From the NCBI GenBank assembly GCA_013388985.1, contig JACAEF010000011.1, positions 1 through 64,000 on the forward strand: a DNA stretch of 64,000 nt. Reading direction: 5' to 3'. Positions 9,521 to 18,220 of the stretch are shown one piece after another. The stretch is from Rhodocyclaceae bacterium (GTDB lineage: Bacteria > Pseudomonadota > Gammaproteobacteria > Burkholderiales > Rhodocyclaceae). Below the pieces are notes generated by a model. It was given only the letters and a program-made list of their open reading frames with translations. It was not told the DNA's origin and made no database searches. Every line of letters begins with the position of its first letter. Position 1 is the stretch's first letter. Both the position numbers and the translations under genes were made by a program.

Positions 9521-10266
9521 GCCTTGGCTTTACCCTGGTTCGCCACGGCCGCCTGGGCGGCGGCGATCGCTTCCGGATCGCCCAGATAATAACTGCGCAG
9601 CGGATTCAGCTCGGCGTCGAACTCATAGACCAGCGGCTGGCCGGTGGGCACGTTGAGGCCGACGATGTCCTGGTCGGAAATCTTGTCGAGATACTTGATC
9701 AACGCGCGCAGGCTGTTGCCATGCGCGGTGACGAGCACGCGCTTGCCGGACTTGACCGCCGGCGCGATGCTGTCGAACCAGATCGGCAGGAAGCGCTCCA
9801 CCGTATCCTTCAGGCATTCCGCGGCCGGATAGAGTCCGGGGGCGAGGCTTGCGTAACGCGGATCATGCACGTCGTAGCGCGGATCGTCCTTGTCGAGCGC
9901 CGGCGGACGGACATCATAGGAGCGCCGCCACAGCTTCACCTGCTCCTCGCCGAACTTGGCGGCCGTCTCCGCCTTGTTGAGCCCTTGCAGGGCGCCGTAG
10001 TGGCGCTCGTTGAGCCGCCAGGAATTCACCACCGGCAGCCACATGCGGTCCATTTCCTCGAGCACGAGCCAGAGGGTCTTGATCGCCCGCTTGAGCATCG
10101 AGGTGTAGGCGATGTCGAAATCGAACCCTTGCGCCTTCAGGAGCTGGCCGGCGGCTTTCGCCTCGGCGATGCCTTTCTCGGTCAGACCGACGTCGGTCCA
10201 GCCGGTGAAGCGGTTTTCCTGGTTCCAGGTGGATTCGCCGTGGCGCAGCAATACGAGTTTGTACAT
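9517..10266 (-). CDS. gpmA: 2,3-bisphosphoglycerate-dependent phosphoglycerate mutase
   Basis: Glycolytic interconversion of 3- and 2-phosphoglycerate, 249 aa, full length. Motifs are [12 protein letters not shown] (phospho-His), [20 protein letters not shown] and [11 protein letters not shown]. It is first of the leftward gpmA-envC-ctpA block and diverges from the arsR-rhodanese-grxC-secB run, with 131 bp between. Confidence 0.97.
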   Translation of the reverse strand: MYKLVLLRHGESTWNQENRFTGWTDVGLTEKGIAEAKAAGQLLKAQGFDFDIAYTSMLKRAIKTLWLVLEEMDRMWLPVVNSWRLNERHYGALQGLNKAETAAKFGEEQVKLWRRSYDVRPPALDKDDPRYDVHDPRYASLAPGLYPAAECLKDTVERFLPIWFDSIAPAVKSGKRVLVTAHGNSLRALIKYLDKISDQDIVGLNVPTGQPLVYEFDAELNPLRSYYLGDPEAIAAAQAAVANQGKAKA

Positions 10267-10397
10267 GATCGGGAGGAAAAATGTGGATGGAAGAGAATCG
10301 ACAGGACATTTTAATCGAAGTATGATCGCGCCCTGTCCGCTTCTGGCACAGTTTCAGGCATAAAAACCGCGCCCGCTCCCGAAAACACCGACGCTCC

Positions 10398-10721
10398 ATG
10401 AACCGCAACGCCATCGAAGACCTGGCCGAACACAACGATCAGATCATGATCGCCGCGCGCGCGCTGAAATCGATCTCACATCCGCTGCGGCTGAAGATCC
10501 TCTGCGTCGTCGGCGACCGGGAGGTCTGCGTGCAGGAGATCGTCGATGCCGTCGGCACCTCGCAGAGCAATATCTCGCAGCATCTCGCCATTTTGCGCGA
10601 CAAAGGCATCCTCGCCACGCGCAAGGACGCCAATCGCGTCTATTATCGCGTCGCCGACCAACGCACCCTGCAGCTGATCGGCATGATGCGCGAGGTGTTC
10701 TGCGGCGTCGGCCCCGCCTGA
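10398..10721 (+). CDS. ArsR-family regulator, BigR/SqrR-like persulfide-sensor type
   Basis: Winged-helix repressor of 107 aa with recognition helix SQSNISQHLAILRDKG. It lacks the ELCVCDL arsenic site. Instead it has Cys36 in LKILCVV and Cys102 in MREVFCGV, 66 residues apart, the same positions and spacing as the two sensing cysteines of SqrR (41 and 107) and the BigR/YgaV group. These form a tetrasulfide link when reactive sulfur is present. A membrane rhodanese follows directly. The family call is firm; persulfide sensing is inference from cysteine placement and context. A third cysteine (Cys44) lies in the wing-side helix. Confidence 0.85.
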   Translation: MNRNAIEDLAEHNDQIMIAARALKSISHPLRLKILCVVGDREVCVQEIVDAVGTSQSNISQHLAILRDKGILATRKDANRVYYRVADQRTLQLIGMMREVFCGVGPA

Positions 10722-10730
10722 ACGGCCGTC

Positions 10731-10746
10731 ATTCAATTTCAGGAAA
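10731..10746. promoter_or_regulatory. Possible SqrR/BigR-type operator
   Basis: ATTC-N8-GAAA lies immediately upstream of the rhodanese start, one base away from the ATTC-N8-GAAT site I recall for SqrR. It also overlaps the ribosome-binding region AGGAA. Weak, short match. Confidence 0.25.
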
Positions 10747-10757
10747 TTCAGGAACCG

Positions 10758-11165
10758 ATGGAGTTCATCCAGCAGAATCTGATGTGGGTGGCGCTGGCCG
10801 CGATAAGCGGCGGCATGCTGCTCTGGCAGACCTTCAATGGCAGCGGTGGCAAGAACATCTCGGTCGGCGAAGCGACGCTCTTGATCAACCGCCAGGACGC
10901 CCTCGTCGTCGATGTGCGCGAAACGGCCGAATGGTCGGCCGGCCACATCCCCGCCGCCCGCCACCTGCCGTTGAGCCAGTTCGCCAAGCATCTCGTCGAG
11001 ATCGAGAAATTCAAGGACAAGCCCGTCATTCTCGTCTGCGCCAGCGGCAACCGCTCGGGTTCCGCCTGCAACCTGCTCAAAAAAGCCGGTTTCGCCCAAG
11101 TCTTCAACCTCGCCGGCGGCATGCGCGCCTGGATCGATGCCGGCCTGCCGGTCACCAAAAAATAG
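10758..11165 (+). CDS. Membrane-anchored rhodanese-like sulfurtransferase
   Basis: 135 aa with a single N-terminal membrane segment (LMWVALAAISGGMLLWQTF) and one rhodanese domain. The active loop CASGNRS carries the persulfide-accepting Cys, and VDVRETAEWSAGHI is the CH2A-type signature. It probably moves sulfane sulfur at the inner membrane. It lies 36 bp after the ArsR regulator and 8 bp before grxC, making a small sulfur/thiol unit. Confidence 0.9.
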   Translation: MEFIQQNLMWVALAAISGGMLLWQTFNGSGGKNISVGEATLLINRQDALVVDVRETAEWSAGHIPAARHLPLSQFAKHLVEIEKFKDKPVILVCASGNRSGSACNLLKKAGFAQVFNLAGGMRAWIDAGLPVTKK

Positions 11166-11173
11166 AGAGCGAC

Positions 11174-11434
11174 ATGGCCAAAGTCGAAATGTATTGCACC
11201 GCCGTCTGTCCCTACTGCGTGCGCGCCGAGGCGCTCTTGCGGCGCAAGGGCGTGACCGAGATCGAGAAGATCATGGTCGATCGAGACCCGGCCAAGCGTC
11301 AGGAAATGGAAGCGCGCGTGCCCGGCGCGCGCACGGTCCCGCAAATCTTCATCAATGGCCTCCATGTCGGCGGCTGCGACGACATCCACGAACTCGACCG
11401 GCAGGGTAAGCTCGATCCCCTGCTGGCGAACTGA
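11174..11434 (+). CDS. grxC: Glutaredoxin 3
   Basis: Small thiol-disulfide oxidoreductase, 86 aa, with the dithiol site CPYC near the N-terminus, the TVPQIFI cis-Pro motif and GGCDD glutathione-site loop. The stop codon abuts the left arm of family A copy 2. Confidence 0.95.
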   Translation: MAKVEMYCTAVCPYCVRAEALLRRKGVTEIEKIMVDRDPAKRQEMEARVPGARTVPQIFINGLHVGGCDDIHELDRQGKLDPLLAN

Positions 11435-11579
11435 GAGCTTGTGAAAATTTCTGCTGCGCGTCCCTGGGCTCGCGTTGCGCGGTGCTCGGAACCTCGCCTA
11501 ACTTTCTGTTATGTCTCGGTTCCTGTGCTCCGTGCGCCTTGCCCTCGGCCCGCTCGCGACGAAATTTTTTACAAGCCCT
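11434..11579 (+). repeat. Family A element, copy 2
   Basis: Arms AGAGCTTGTGAAAATTTC (11434-11451) and 11561-11579 are complementary apart from two mismatches and one bulge. The 109-bp core (11452-11560) has the inner hairpin TAAC-TTTCT-GTTA, flanked by a second stem GGAACC/GGTTCC. Both differ from other copies in sequence but keep pairing. It sits directly after the grxC stop and before secB. Confidence 0.82.
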
Positions 11580-11610
11580 GCCCCCTCCCTCCACTTTTTT
11601 CAGGTCCATC

Positions 11611-12093
11611 ATGAGCGCACAAGCCCCCGACAACGACGCCCCGGTTTTCAGCATCGAGAAGATCTACGTCAAGGATCTCTCGGTGGAAGTGCCGAACGCG
11701 CCGCATTGCTTTCTCGAACGCGAACAGGCGCAGGTCAGCCTGCAGATGCAGACCGGCGGCGAAGCCGTCGGCGACGGCGTCTTCAATGTCGTCCTGACGC
11801 TGACCGTCACCGCCCAGATCGGTGAAAAGACGCAATTCCTCGTCGAGGCCGCCCAGGCAGGCATCTTCCAGATCCGCAACGTGCCGGAAGAGGAACTCGA
11901 GCCGATCGTCGCCGTCGCCTGCCCGAACATCCTGTTCCCCTACGCGCGCGAGACGATCTCCGACGCGATCACGCGCGCCGGCTTCCCGCCCGTCCTGCTC
12001 GCCCCGGTGAATTTCGAATCGATCTATCGCCAGCGCCTCGAACAGCAGCAGGCGCAACAGGCCCGCGGCCCGCACGAGGTGCCGATCCAGTAA
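11611..12093 (+). CDS. secB: Protein-export chaperone SecB
   Basis: Cytosolic homotetrameric chaperone that keeps precursors unfolded and hands them to SecA; 160 aa. Landmarks are FSIEKIYVKDLSVE, the VTLTVTAQ strand and CPNILFPYARETISD. The stop overlaps the next ATG (TAATG). Confidence 0.96.
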   Translation: MSAQAPDNDAPVFSIEKIYVKDLSVEVPNAPHCFLEREQAQVSLQMQTGGEAVGDGVFNVVLTLTVTAQIGEKTQFLVEAAQAGIFQIRNVPEEELEPIVAVACPNILFPYARETISDAITRAGFPPVLLAPVNFESIYRQRLEQQQAQQARGPHEVPIQ

Positions 12094-12533
12094 TGGATCT
12101 GCGTTCGGCCACCGTCTTGCTGCTGCTCGCCAGCGTGGCCTTGCCGGCTGGCGCGCTCGATTACCGCTCGGTGAATGAGGCCGCGGTGCTGTTCGATGCG
12201 CCCTCGCAAAAAGCCAAACCGCTCTACGTGATCGCCCCGGGCACGCCGGTGGAGGTCGTCGTCAGCCTCGATGCCTGGGCGAAGGTGCGCGACATGGCGG
12301 GTGACTTGGCATGGATCGAGCGCCGCCAGCTCTCCGACCGCCGCATGCTGCAGGTGCGCGCGGGAGGCGCCCAGGTACGGCTCGAGGCCAGCGAGAGCGC
12401 CCGGCTGGTGTTCGAAGCCGAAGCCGACGTGCTGCTCGAGTATCTCGATCCCGGACCGGCCGGCTGGGTGAAAGTGCGCCATCGCGATGGCCAGGAGGGC
12501 TTCGTGAAGCTCGGCCAGGTGTGGGGCTTCTGA
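12093..12533 (+). CDS. Exported SH3-domain protein
   Basis: 146 aa with a signal peptide ([17 protein letters not shown]) and two bacterial SH3-like repeats (roughly residues 22-75 and 85-146), the second ending [15 protein letters not shown]. Bacterial SH3 domains usually bind cell wall or protein ligands, so a periplasmic envelope role is likely. It is translationally coupled to secB and followed after 13 bp by gpsA, a conserved betaproteobacterial arrangement. Confidence 0.85.
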   Translation: MDLRSATVLLLLASVALPAGALDYRSVNEAAVLFDAPSQKAKPLYVIAPGTPVEVVVSLDAWAKVRDMAGDLAWIERRQLSDRRMLQVRAGGAQVRLEASESARLVFEAEADVLLEYLDPGPAGWVKVRHRDGQEGFVKLGQVWGF

Positions 12534-12546
12534 GCGGGCGCTTTCG

Positions 12547-13527
12547 ATGCGTATCGCCATTCTCGGCGCCGGCGCCTGGGGAACCGCGCTGGCCCTCGCC
12601 TTAGCGCAACGCCATACTGTCAGTCTGTGGACCTGGCAGGCCGAGCATGCCGCCGCGATGCACGCGGCGCGGGAAAACACCCGTTACCTGCCCGGCTACC
12701 CGTTTCCCGACACGCTCACGGTCAGCGCGGATTTCGCGGCGCTCGTCGGTGATGCCGAACTGGCGTTGATCGCCACACCGATGGCCGGGCTGCGCGACAC
12801 CGCCGCGCGGCTGGCGCAGCTTCGTCCCGACCTCCCTTTCCTTTGGGTCTGCAAGGGGTTGGAAACGGGCAGCGGCCTGTTGCCGCACCAGGTGGTCGCG
12901 GCCGTCCATCCCCATGCCAGATGCGGCGCGTTGAGTGGCCCGAGCTTCGCCGCTGAAGTCGCGCGCGGGCTGCCCACCGCGGTGACGCTGGCATCGGGCG
13001 ACATCGCCTTCGCCGAGCGCACCGCCCTGGCACTGCACGGTGCCCGGCTGCGCATTTACGCCAACGACGATCTGATCGGCGTCGAGGTGGGCGGCGCGGT
13101 GAAGAACGTGATCGCCATCGCCACCGGCATCTGCGATGGCCTCGGCCTGGGCCTCAATGCGCGCGCCGCGCTGATGACGCGCGGCCTGGCCGAGATCACC
13201 CGCTTCGGCGTCGCGCTCGGCGCCCGGGCGGAAACCTTCATGGGGCTCTCCGGCCTGGGCGATCTGATCCTCACCTGCACCGGCGATCTGTCACGCAACC
13301 GGCGTCTCGGCCTGGCACTCGCCACCGGTCAGTCGCTGGAAAGAATCCAGCACGAGCTCGGCCATGTCGCGGAAGGCGTGCACACCGCCCATGAAGTCGC
13401 CCGGCGCGCCACAGCGCTCGGCGTGGACATGCCGATCACCGCGACCGTCTGCGAAGTGCTCGACGGCCGGATCACGGCGAACGCGGCGGTCGAGCGGCTG
13501 ATGAACCGCGAGTTGCGTCACGAGTAG
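12547..13527 (+). CDS. gpsA: Glycerol-3-phosphate dehydrogenase [NAD(P)+]
   Basis: Makes sn-glycerol-3-phosphate from dihydroxyacetone phosphate for phospholipid synthesis; 326 aa. It has the Rossmann loop [30 protein letters not shown], the catalytic Lys in [10 protein letters not shown], and the [12 protein letters not shown] signature. The start follows directly from the glycine-loop position. Confidence 0.96.
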   Translation: MRIAILGAGAWGTALALALAQRHTVSLWTWQAEHAAAMHAARENTRYLPGYPFPDTLTVSADFAALVGDAELALIATPMAGLRDTAARLAQLRPDLPFLWVCKGLETGSGLLPHQVVAAVHPHARCGALSGPSFAAEVARGLPTAVTLASGDIAFAERTALALHGARLRIYANDDLIGVEVGGAVKNVIAIATGICDGLGLGLNARAALMTRGLAEITRFGVALGARAETFMGLSGLGDLILTCTGDLSRNRRLGLALATGQSLERIQHELGHVAEGVHTAHEVARRATALGVDMPITATVCEVLDGRITANAAVERLMNRELRHE

Positions 13528-13616
13528 CAAAGTCGGTGCTGAAGGCGCGAGCAGCGGAGGGGGACCCGCCGAAGGCGGGGGCGTAGCGTCCGCGAGCGCC
13601 GCCGGGACGGCACCGA
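13528..13616. repeat. Family B repeat split by a hairpin-rich insertion
   Basis: The left part AAAGTCGGTGCTG (13531-13543) and right part GCCGGGACGGCACC (about 13598-13611) together rebuild a family B repeat. About 55 bp of GC-rich sequence with CCCGCC-GAA-GGCGGG pairing is inserted between them. It fills the convergent gap between gpsA and trmL and may act as a bidirectional terminator. Confidence 0.55.
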
Positions 13617-14081
13617 TCATCCGCCACCCGCGAAGCCCTGCTGCCGCCATGCCTCATAGACGGCGATCGCCACGGTATTGGAAAGATTGAGGCTGCGATT
13701 GCCCGGCATCAACGGCAGCCGCAGGCGCCGCTCTGGCACGAACGATTCGAGCAGTTCGGCCGGCAGGCCGCGGGTTTCCGGCCCGAAGACGAGCGCATCG
13801 CCCGGCTGGTAGGCCACCGTGTCGTAACGCACGTTTCCCTTCGTGCTGAAGGCGAAGCAGCGCGCGCTGCGCAGCGCCGCCCGACAGGCATCCCAGTCTG
13901 CATGCACGCGCACCTCGGCGAACTCGGCGTAGTCGAGCCCCGCGCGCCGCAGCGCGGCATCGGAAACGTCGAAGCCGAGCGGTTCGACCAGATGCAGGAC
14001 GCAGCCCGTATTGGCCGCCAGACGAATCACATTGCCGGTATTGGGCGGAATTTCCGGCTGATATAGAACGATCTGGAACAT
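13617..14081 (-). CDS. trmL: tRNA (cytidine(34)-2'-O)-methyltransferase
   Basis: SPOUT-class enzyme that 2'-O-methylates the wobble base of tRNA-Leu; 154 aa from ATG 14081. The family signatures are LYQPEIPPNTGNVIRLAANT at the N-terminus, FGPETRGLP and the C-terminal knot NRSLNLSNTVAIAVYE. The longer in-frame extension upstream lacks similarity to the family and overlaps mshE, so I exclude it. Confidence 0.94.
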   Translation of the reverse strand: MFQIVLYQPEIPPNTGNVIRLAANTGCVLHLVEPLGFDVSDAALRRAGLDYAEFAEVRVHADWDACRAALRSARCFAFSTKGNVRYDTVAYQPGDALVFGPETRGLPAELLESFVPERRLRLPLMPGNRSLNLSNTVAIAVYEAWRQQGFAGGG

Positions 14082-14133
14082 CGCGGCTGTGGCATGGTAG
14101 GGGCCCCGCAGTTTATCCAACGAGCCACTCCTC

Positions 14134-15840
14134 ATGGCCAGACCCGAAAAGATCCGCCTCGGCGACCTGCTGATCAAGCAGGGTCTGCTGACTCCCGACC
14201 AACTCGATCAGGCATTGAAGGAACAGCAGCTCACCGGCCGCAAGCTGGGGCGGGTGATCGTCGATTCGGGTCTGGTGGCCGAAGACGCCATCGCCCGCGC
14301 CCTGGCGCGCCAGCTCGGCGCCGACTTCGTGGATTTGCGGGATTTCCATCCCAAACCGGAGCTCGTCAAGCTGCTGCCCGAAGCGCAGGCGCGCCGCTTC
14401 CGCGCGCTGGTGCTGGACGAAAAGAACGGTCTGCTGCGCGTCGGCATGTCCGATCCGACGGACCTCAACGCCTTCGACGAAATCGCGCGCATCTTGCGCC
14501 GCGACATCGATCTGGCCGTGGTCGCCGAAGGACAGTTGCTGCCGCTGTTGGACCGCATCTACCGCCGCACCGAGGAAATCGCCGGCCTGGCCAAGGACCT
14601 GACCCAGGAGCTGGGCGACATCCCGGTCGAGTTCGGCGGACTGTTCGGCGTCGCCCCGGGCGCCGAGGATGCGCCGGTGGTACGCCTGCTGCTGACCGTG
14701 TTCGAGGAAGCACGCAAGCTCAAGGCTTCCGACATCCACGTCGAACCGCAGGAGAAAGCGCTCGTCATCCGCTTCCGCATCGACGGCGTGCTGCACGTGC
14801 AGACCGAGGCCGACGTCAAGATCGCGCCGGCGGTGGTGCTGCGCCTGAAACTGATGTCGGGGCTGGACATTTCGGAAAAGCGCCTGCCGCAGGATGGCCG
14901 CTTCAACATCAAGGTGCACGGCGCCAGCGTCGACGTGCGTATCGCGACGATGCCGACCCAGTATGGCGAAGCGGTGGTGATGCGCCTGCTCGCCCAGGAT
15001 GCCGGCCTGCTGCATCTGGACCGGCTCATGATGCCGCCGCGCGTGCTCTCGCGCTTCCGCCACGCGATCCACCGCCCCTCCGGCATCGTGCTGGTGACCG
15101 GTCCCACCGGCTCGGGCAAGACGACGACGCTCTACGCGGCGCTGAACGAGCTCAATCGCCCGGAGAAAAAGATCATCACCGTCGAGGACCCGGTCGAATA
15201 CCGGTTGCCGGGGCTGAACCAGGTGCAGGTGCATGAAAAGATCGACCTCACCTTCTCGCGCGTGCTGCGCACCGCGCTGCGCCAGGATCCGGACATCATC
15301 CTCGTCGGCGAGATGCGCGACCAGGAAACCGCCGAGATCGGCATGCGCGCCGCGATGACCGGCCACCTTGTGCTCTCCACCCTGCACACCAACGACGCCC
15401 TTTCCACGCCGATCCGTCTGCTCGACATGGGGGTGCCGAACTTCATGGTTGCGCTGTCGATCCAGCTGGTGCTGGCGCAGCGGCTGGTGCGCTCGATCTG
15501 CCCTTACTGCCGCGAACCCCATGTGCCCGAGCCGCACGAGCGCGAATGGCTGCGCTACGAGCTGGGCGAGCGCGTCGATGCCTACCGTTACTCCCGCGGT
15601 CGCGGCTGCGTCCATTGCGGCAACAGCGGCTACCAGGGCCGCCAGGCCGTCTATGAATTCCTCGAAATGACCAACGCGCTGGTCGAGGCCGCGAACCATG
15701 GCGACCCGGCCGAGTTCATGCGTCTCGGCCGCGAGCAGATGGCCGGCGAGACGCTGCGCCGCGACGCGGTGCGCCTGGTCACCGAGGGCCGCACCACGAT
15801 CGAGGAAGCGATGCGCGTGAGCACCCAGCTCGATGACTGA
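14134..15840 (+). CDS. mshE: MSHA-type pilus assembly ATPase MshE (GspE/PilB family)
   Basis: Secretion/extension ATPase of 568 aa. The first 70 residues hold two MshEN repeats, RLGDLLIKQGLLTPDQL and KLGRVIVDSGLVAEDAI, the c-di-GMP-binding motif of MshE. The ATPase domain has Walker A GPTGSGKTTT, the Asp box EDPVEY, Walker B ILVGEMRD, His box HTNDA and a zinc pair set (CPYC ... CVHC). It powers pilus extension and is probably gated by c-di-GMP. mshG follows after 11 bp. Confidence 0.93.
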   Translation: MARPEKIRLGDLLIKQGLLTPDQLDQALKEQQLTGRKLGRVIVDSGLVAEDAIARALARQLGADFVDLRDFHPKPELVKLLPEAQARRFRALVLDEKNGLLRVGMSDPTDLNAFDEIARILRRDIDLAVVAEGQLLPLLDRIYRRTEEIAGLAKDLTQELGDIPVEFGGLFGVAPGAEDAPVVRLLLTVFEEARKLKASDIHVEPQEKALVIRFRIDGVLHVQTEADVKIAPAVVLRLKLMSGLDISEKRLPQDGRFNIKVHGASVDVRIATMPTQYGEAVVMRLLAQDAGLLHLDRLMMPPRVLSRFRHAIHRPSGIVLVTGPTGSGKTTTLYAALNELNRPEKKIITVEDPVEYRLPGLNQVQVHEKIDLTFSRVLRTALRQDPDIILVGEMRDQETAEIGMRAAMTGHLVLSTLHTNDALSTPIRLLDMGVPNFMVALSIQLVLAQRLVRSICPYCREPHVPEPHEREWLRYELGERVDAYRYSRGRGCVHCGNSGYQGRQAVYEFLEMTNALVEAANHGDPAEFMRLGREQMAGETLRRDAVRLVTEGRTTIEEAMRVSTQLDD

Positions 15841-15851
15841 GGCGGTCTGAG

Positions 15852-17078
15852 ATGCCTGCCTTCACCTACCGCGGCCGGAACGGCGCCGGAGACATCGTCA
15901 GCGGCACGATCGAGGGCGCGAACGCCGGCGCCGTCGCCGACCTGCTGTTCGGCAGCGGCATCACGCCTACCGAAATCCGCCCGGTGCCCGCTCAGCCCAA
16001 CATCCTCGCGGCAAGCGGCCGCGGCCTGCTCGCGCCGAAGATCCGTCATGTCGACATCCTGCTCTTCACCCGCCAGCTCTACACGCTGCTCAAGGCCGGC
16101 GTGCCGATCATGCGCGCGCTCTCCGGGCTGCAGGAATCGAGCGCCAACCCGGCGATGAAGTCGCTGCTCAAGGAGGTGCGCGAGAGCCTCGACTCGGGTC
16201 GCGAGCTGTCGCAGGCGCTGGCGCGCCATCCGACGGTGTTCACCCCTTTCTATCTGGCGATGGTGCGCGTCGGCGAGATGACCGGCCGGCTCGAAGAGAT
16301 TTTCCTGCGCCTGTTCGATCACCTGGCGTTCGAGCGTTTCATGCGCGAGCAGGTCCGATCGGCATTGCGCTATCCGAGTTTCGTGGTGATCGCGATGGCC
16401 GTCGCGATGGCCGTCGTCAATATCTGGGTGATCCCCGCCTTCGCCAAGGTCTTCGAGGGCTTCGGCGCCGAGCTGCCGTTCCTGACAAGGCTCCTGATCG
16501 GCGTCTCGAACTTCGTCGTCGGCTGGTGGCCGGCCTTGTTGGTCGGCACAGCCGCTCTCGCAGGGGGTTTGCGGGCCTGGATCGGCACGCGGCGCGGCCG
16601 TTACCGTTGGGACCGGATCAAGCTCGAGCTGCCGATCGCCGGCAAGATCGTGCAGAAGGCCACGCTCGCCCGCTTCGCGCGCAGCTTCGCACTGGCGATG
16701 CGCTCCGGCGTGCCGGTGATCCAGGCGCTCAGCAATGTCGCCCAGACCGTCGACAACGACTACATCGCCGAGAAGATCGAGAAGATGCGTATCTCGATCG
16801 AGCGTGGCGATTCCGTGTTGCGCGCCGCGATCGCCGCCGGCGTGTTCACGCCGGTCGTGCTGCAGATGATCGCGGTCGGCGAGGAATCCGGCGCGCTCGA
16901 CGAGATGATGGACGAAATCTCCGGCATGTATCAGAACGAAGTCGAATACGAACTGAAGACGCTGGCGCAGCAGATCGAGCCGATCCTGATCGTGCTGCTG
17001 GGCATCATGGTGCTGATCCTCGCCCTCGGCGTATTCCTGCCGCTGTGGGATCTGGGCAAGGTGGCGATCAAGAAGTGA
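15852..17078 (+). CDS. mshG: MSHA-type pilus inner-membrane platform protein MshG (GspF/PilC family)
   Basis: 408-aa polytopic protein with the two-copy T2SSF architecture (about residues 70-195 and 270-395). Signatures are LFTRQLYTLLKAGVPI and a final membrane helix ILIVLLGIMVLILALGVFLP. It couples MshE to the pilus fibre. The start ATG 15852 follows mshE; the stop overlaps the GTG of the pseudopilin gene. Confidence 0.93.
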   Translation: MPAFTYRGRNGAGDIVSGTIEGANAGAVADLLFGSGITPTEIRPVPAQPNILAASGRGLLAPKIRHVDILLFTRQLYTLLKAGVPIMRALSGLQESSANPAMKSLLKEVRESLDSGRELSQALARHPTVFTPFYLAMVRVGEMTGRLEEIFLRLFDHLAFERFMREQVRSALRYPSFVVIAMAVAMAVVNIWVIPAFAKVFEGFGAELPFLTRLLIGVSNFVVGWWPALLVGTAALAGGLRAWIGTRRGRYRWDRIKLELPIAGKIVQKATLARFARSFALAMRSGVPVIQALSNVAQTVDNDYIAEKIEKMRISIERGDSVLRAAIAAGVFTPVVLQMIAVGEESGALDEMMDEISGMYQNEVEYELKTLAQQIEPILIVLLGIMVLILALGVFLPLWDLGKVAIKK

Positions 17079-17524
17079 GCGTTATCGCCCATCGCCAGCG
17101 CGGCCTCGGCAAGCTCGAATTCGCCGTGGTGGTCGCGCTGCTTGGCATCCTCGCCGCCGTGCTGCTCGACCGGCTGAATGATCTCGAACGGCAGGCCGAG
17201 CGGCTGGAAGTCGAGGTGGCGCTGCGCAACCTGCGCATGGGACTGCGGCTGGCGATCAGCGAGAAGGTGATCCGCGGCGAGGAAGCGCAAATCGGCGAGC
17301 TGCTCGACGCCAACCCGCTCGCGTGGCTGGGCGCCGCGCCAGCCAAACTCGGCGCTGACGGGACGGCACCCCTCTGGCGTTACGATCCGGCCACGCGCAC
17401 TCTTCGCTACCTCCCACGCCAGAAAGACGCCTTCGCTGGGCGCGAGGAGCTCGCCTGGCGGCTCGCGCCGATCCTCGATCCGGCCGGCCACACGATCGGC
17501 ATCACGGTCGAAGCCCTCAAGTGA
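17075..17524 (+). CDS. MSHA-type pseudopilin-like protein (MshF-like)
   Basis: 149 aa, started at GTG 17075, overlapping the mshG stop. A single hydrophobic helix near the N-terminus (LEFAVVVALLGILAAVLLDR) follows a short positive leader with RGLGKLE, resembling a pilin-like prepilin site in which the usual Phe after the Gly is changed. The rest is a soluble domain. A family B repeat (17345-17369) is read in frame as KLGADGTA. Position between mshG and pilin genes matches MshF of other MSHA loci; similarity is too weak to be certain. Confidence 0.75.
   Translation: MSVIAHRQRGLGKLEFAVVVALLGILAAVLLDRLNDLERQAERLEVEVALRNLRMGLRLAISEKVIRGEEAQIGELLDANPLAWLGAAPAKLGADGTAPLWRYDPATRTLRYLPRQKDAFAGREELAWRLAPILDPAGHTIGITVEALK
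17345..17369 (+). repeat. Family B repeat, in frame in pseudopilin gene
   Basis: AAACTCGGCGCTGACGGGAC and five more bases; forward orientation, encoding KLGADGTA, the same frame as in ribD, ccmI and rnfG. Confidence 0.75.
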
Positions 17525-17611
17525 AGCGATAACTTGCCGTAACTCGAACGAAATCTGTCACGGCAGTTGCGCTACCATTGCCGCAGCAACGTATATCGAA
17601 AGGAAGAGGGC

Positions 17612-18190
17612 ATGAAAAAAACCCACGCCGGTTTCACCCTGATCGAGCTGGTGATCGTCATCACGATCATCGGCGTCCTCGCGGCGATCGCGCTGCCGAA
17701 ATTCGTTTCATTGCAGCGCGATGCGCGCATCGCCAAGCTGCAAGCCGCGCGCGGCGCGGTCAACGCGGCGGCGGCGATCGTCCACGCCGCCTATCTCTCG
17801 CGCGGCGGCATCGCCGATACGGCCGCCTGCCCCGGGGGCGGCGGCACGGCCGACAACGCATTGAACGGCACGCTATGTACCGAAAACGGCCTCGTCCGGC
17901 TGGCCAACGGCTATCCTTCCGGCGCGGTGGCGCTGGGCGCAGCGGTTCCCGGCATCATCGGTGCTGCGGGGCTGGTTTCGACCTTCTCGCCCACACTGGC
18001 ACAGTTGAACAACGAAGGCTTCGGCGCCTCGGTCGCCGGCACGACGACCACGATCTCGGTCATCGGCGGGCCGGGGACCACCGGTGGCGTCGGTGCCCAG
18101 GTCAATGCCACCTGCTCCTTCACTTACACTTCGGCGGCTGCGGCAGGCGCGGCGCCGGCAGTGAGCATCGTCACCACCACCGGCTGCTGA
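17612..18190 (+). CDS. mshA: Type IV pilin, MshA-like major pilin candidate
   Basis: 192 aa with a short leader MKKTHAG and prepilin peptidase site G/FTLIELVIVI, then a 25-residue hydrophobic helix and a Gly/Ala/Thr-rich globular domain with four cysteines, including the C-terminal one (TTGC). Shine-Dalgarno AGGAAGAGG is 6-7 bases before ATG. It is longer and less charged than the second pilin. Confidence 0.88.
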   Translation: MKKTHAGFTLIELVIVITIIGVLAAIALPKFVSLQRDARIAKLQAARGAVNAAAAIVHAAYLSRGGIADTAACPGGGGTADNALNGTLCTENGLVRLANGYPSGAVALGAAVPGIIGAAGLVSTFSPTLAQLNNEGFGASVAGTTTTISVIGGPGTTGGVGAQVNATCSFTYTSAAAAGAAPAVSIVTTTGC

Positions 18191-18220
18191 GCACGAATTC
18201 AAACTCATGGAGAACTCCCA

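Noticed and set aside
13617-14177. Longer N-terminal extension of trmL.
   Set aside because: The extra 32 codons overlap mshE, lack family similarity, and ATG 14081 gives the standard MFQIVLYQPEIPPNTGN start.
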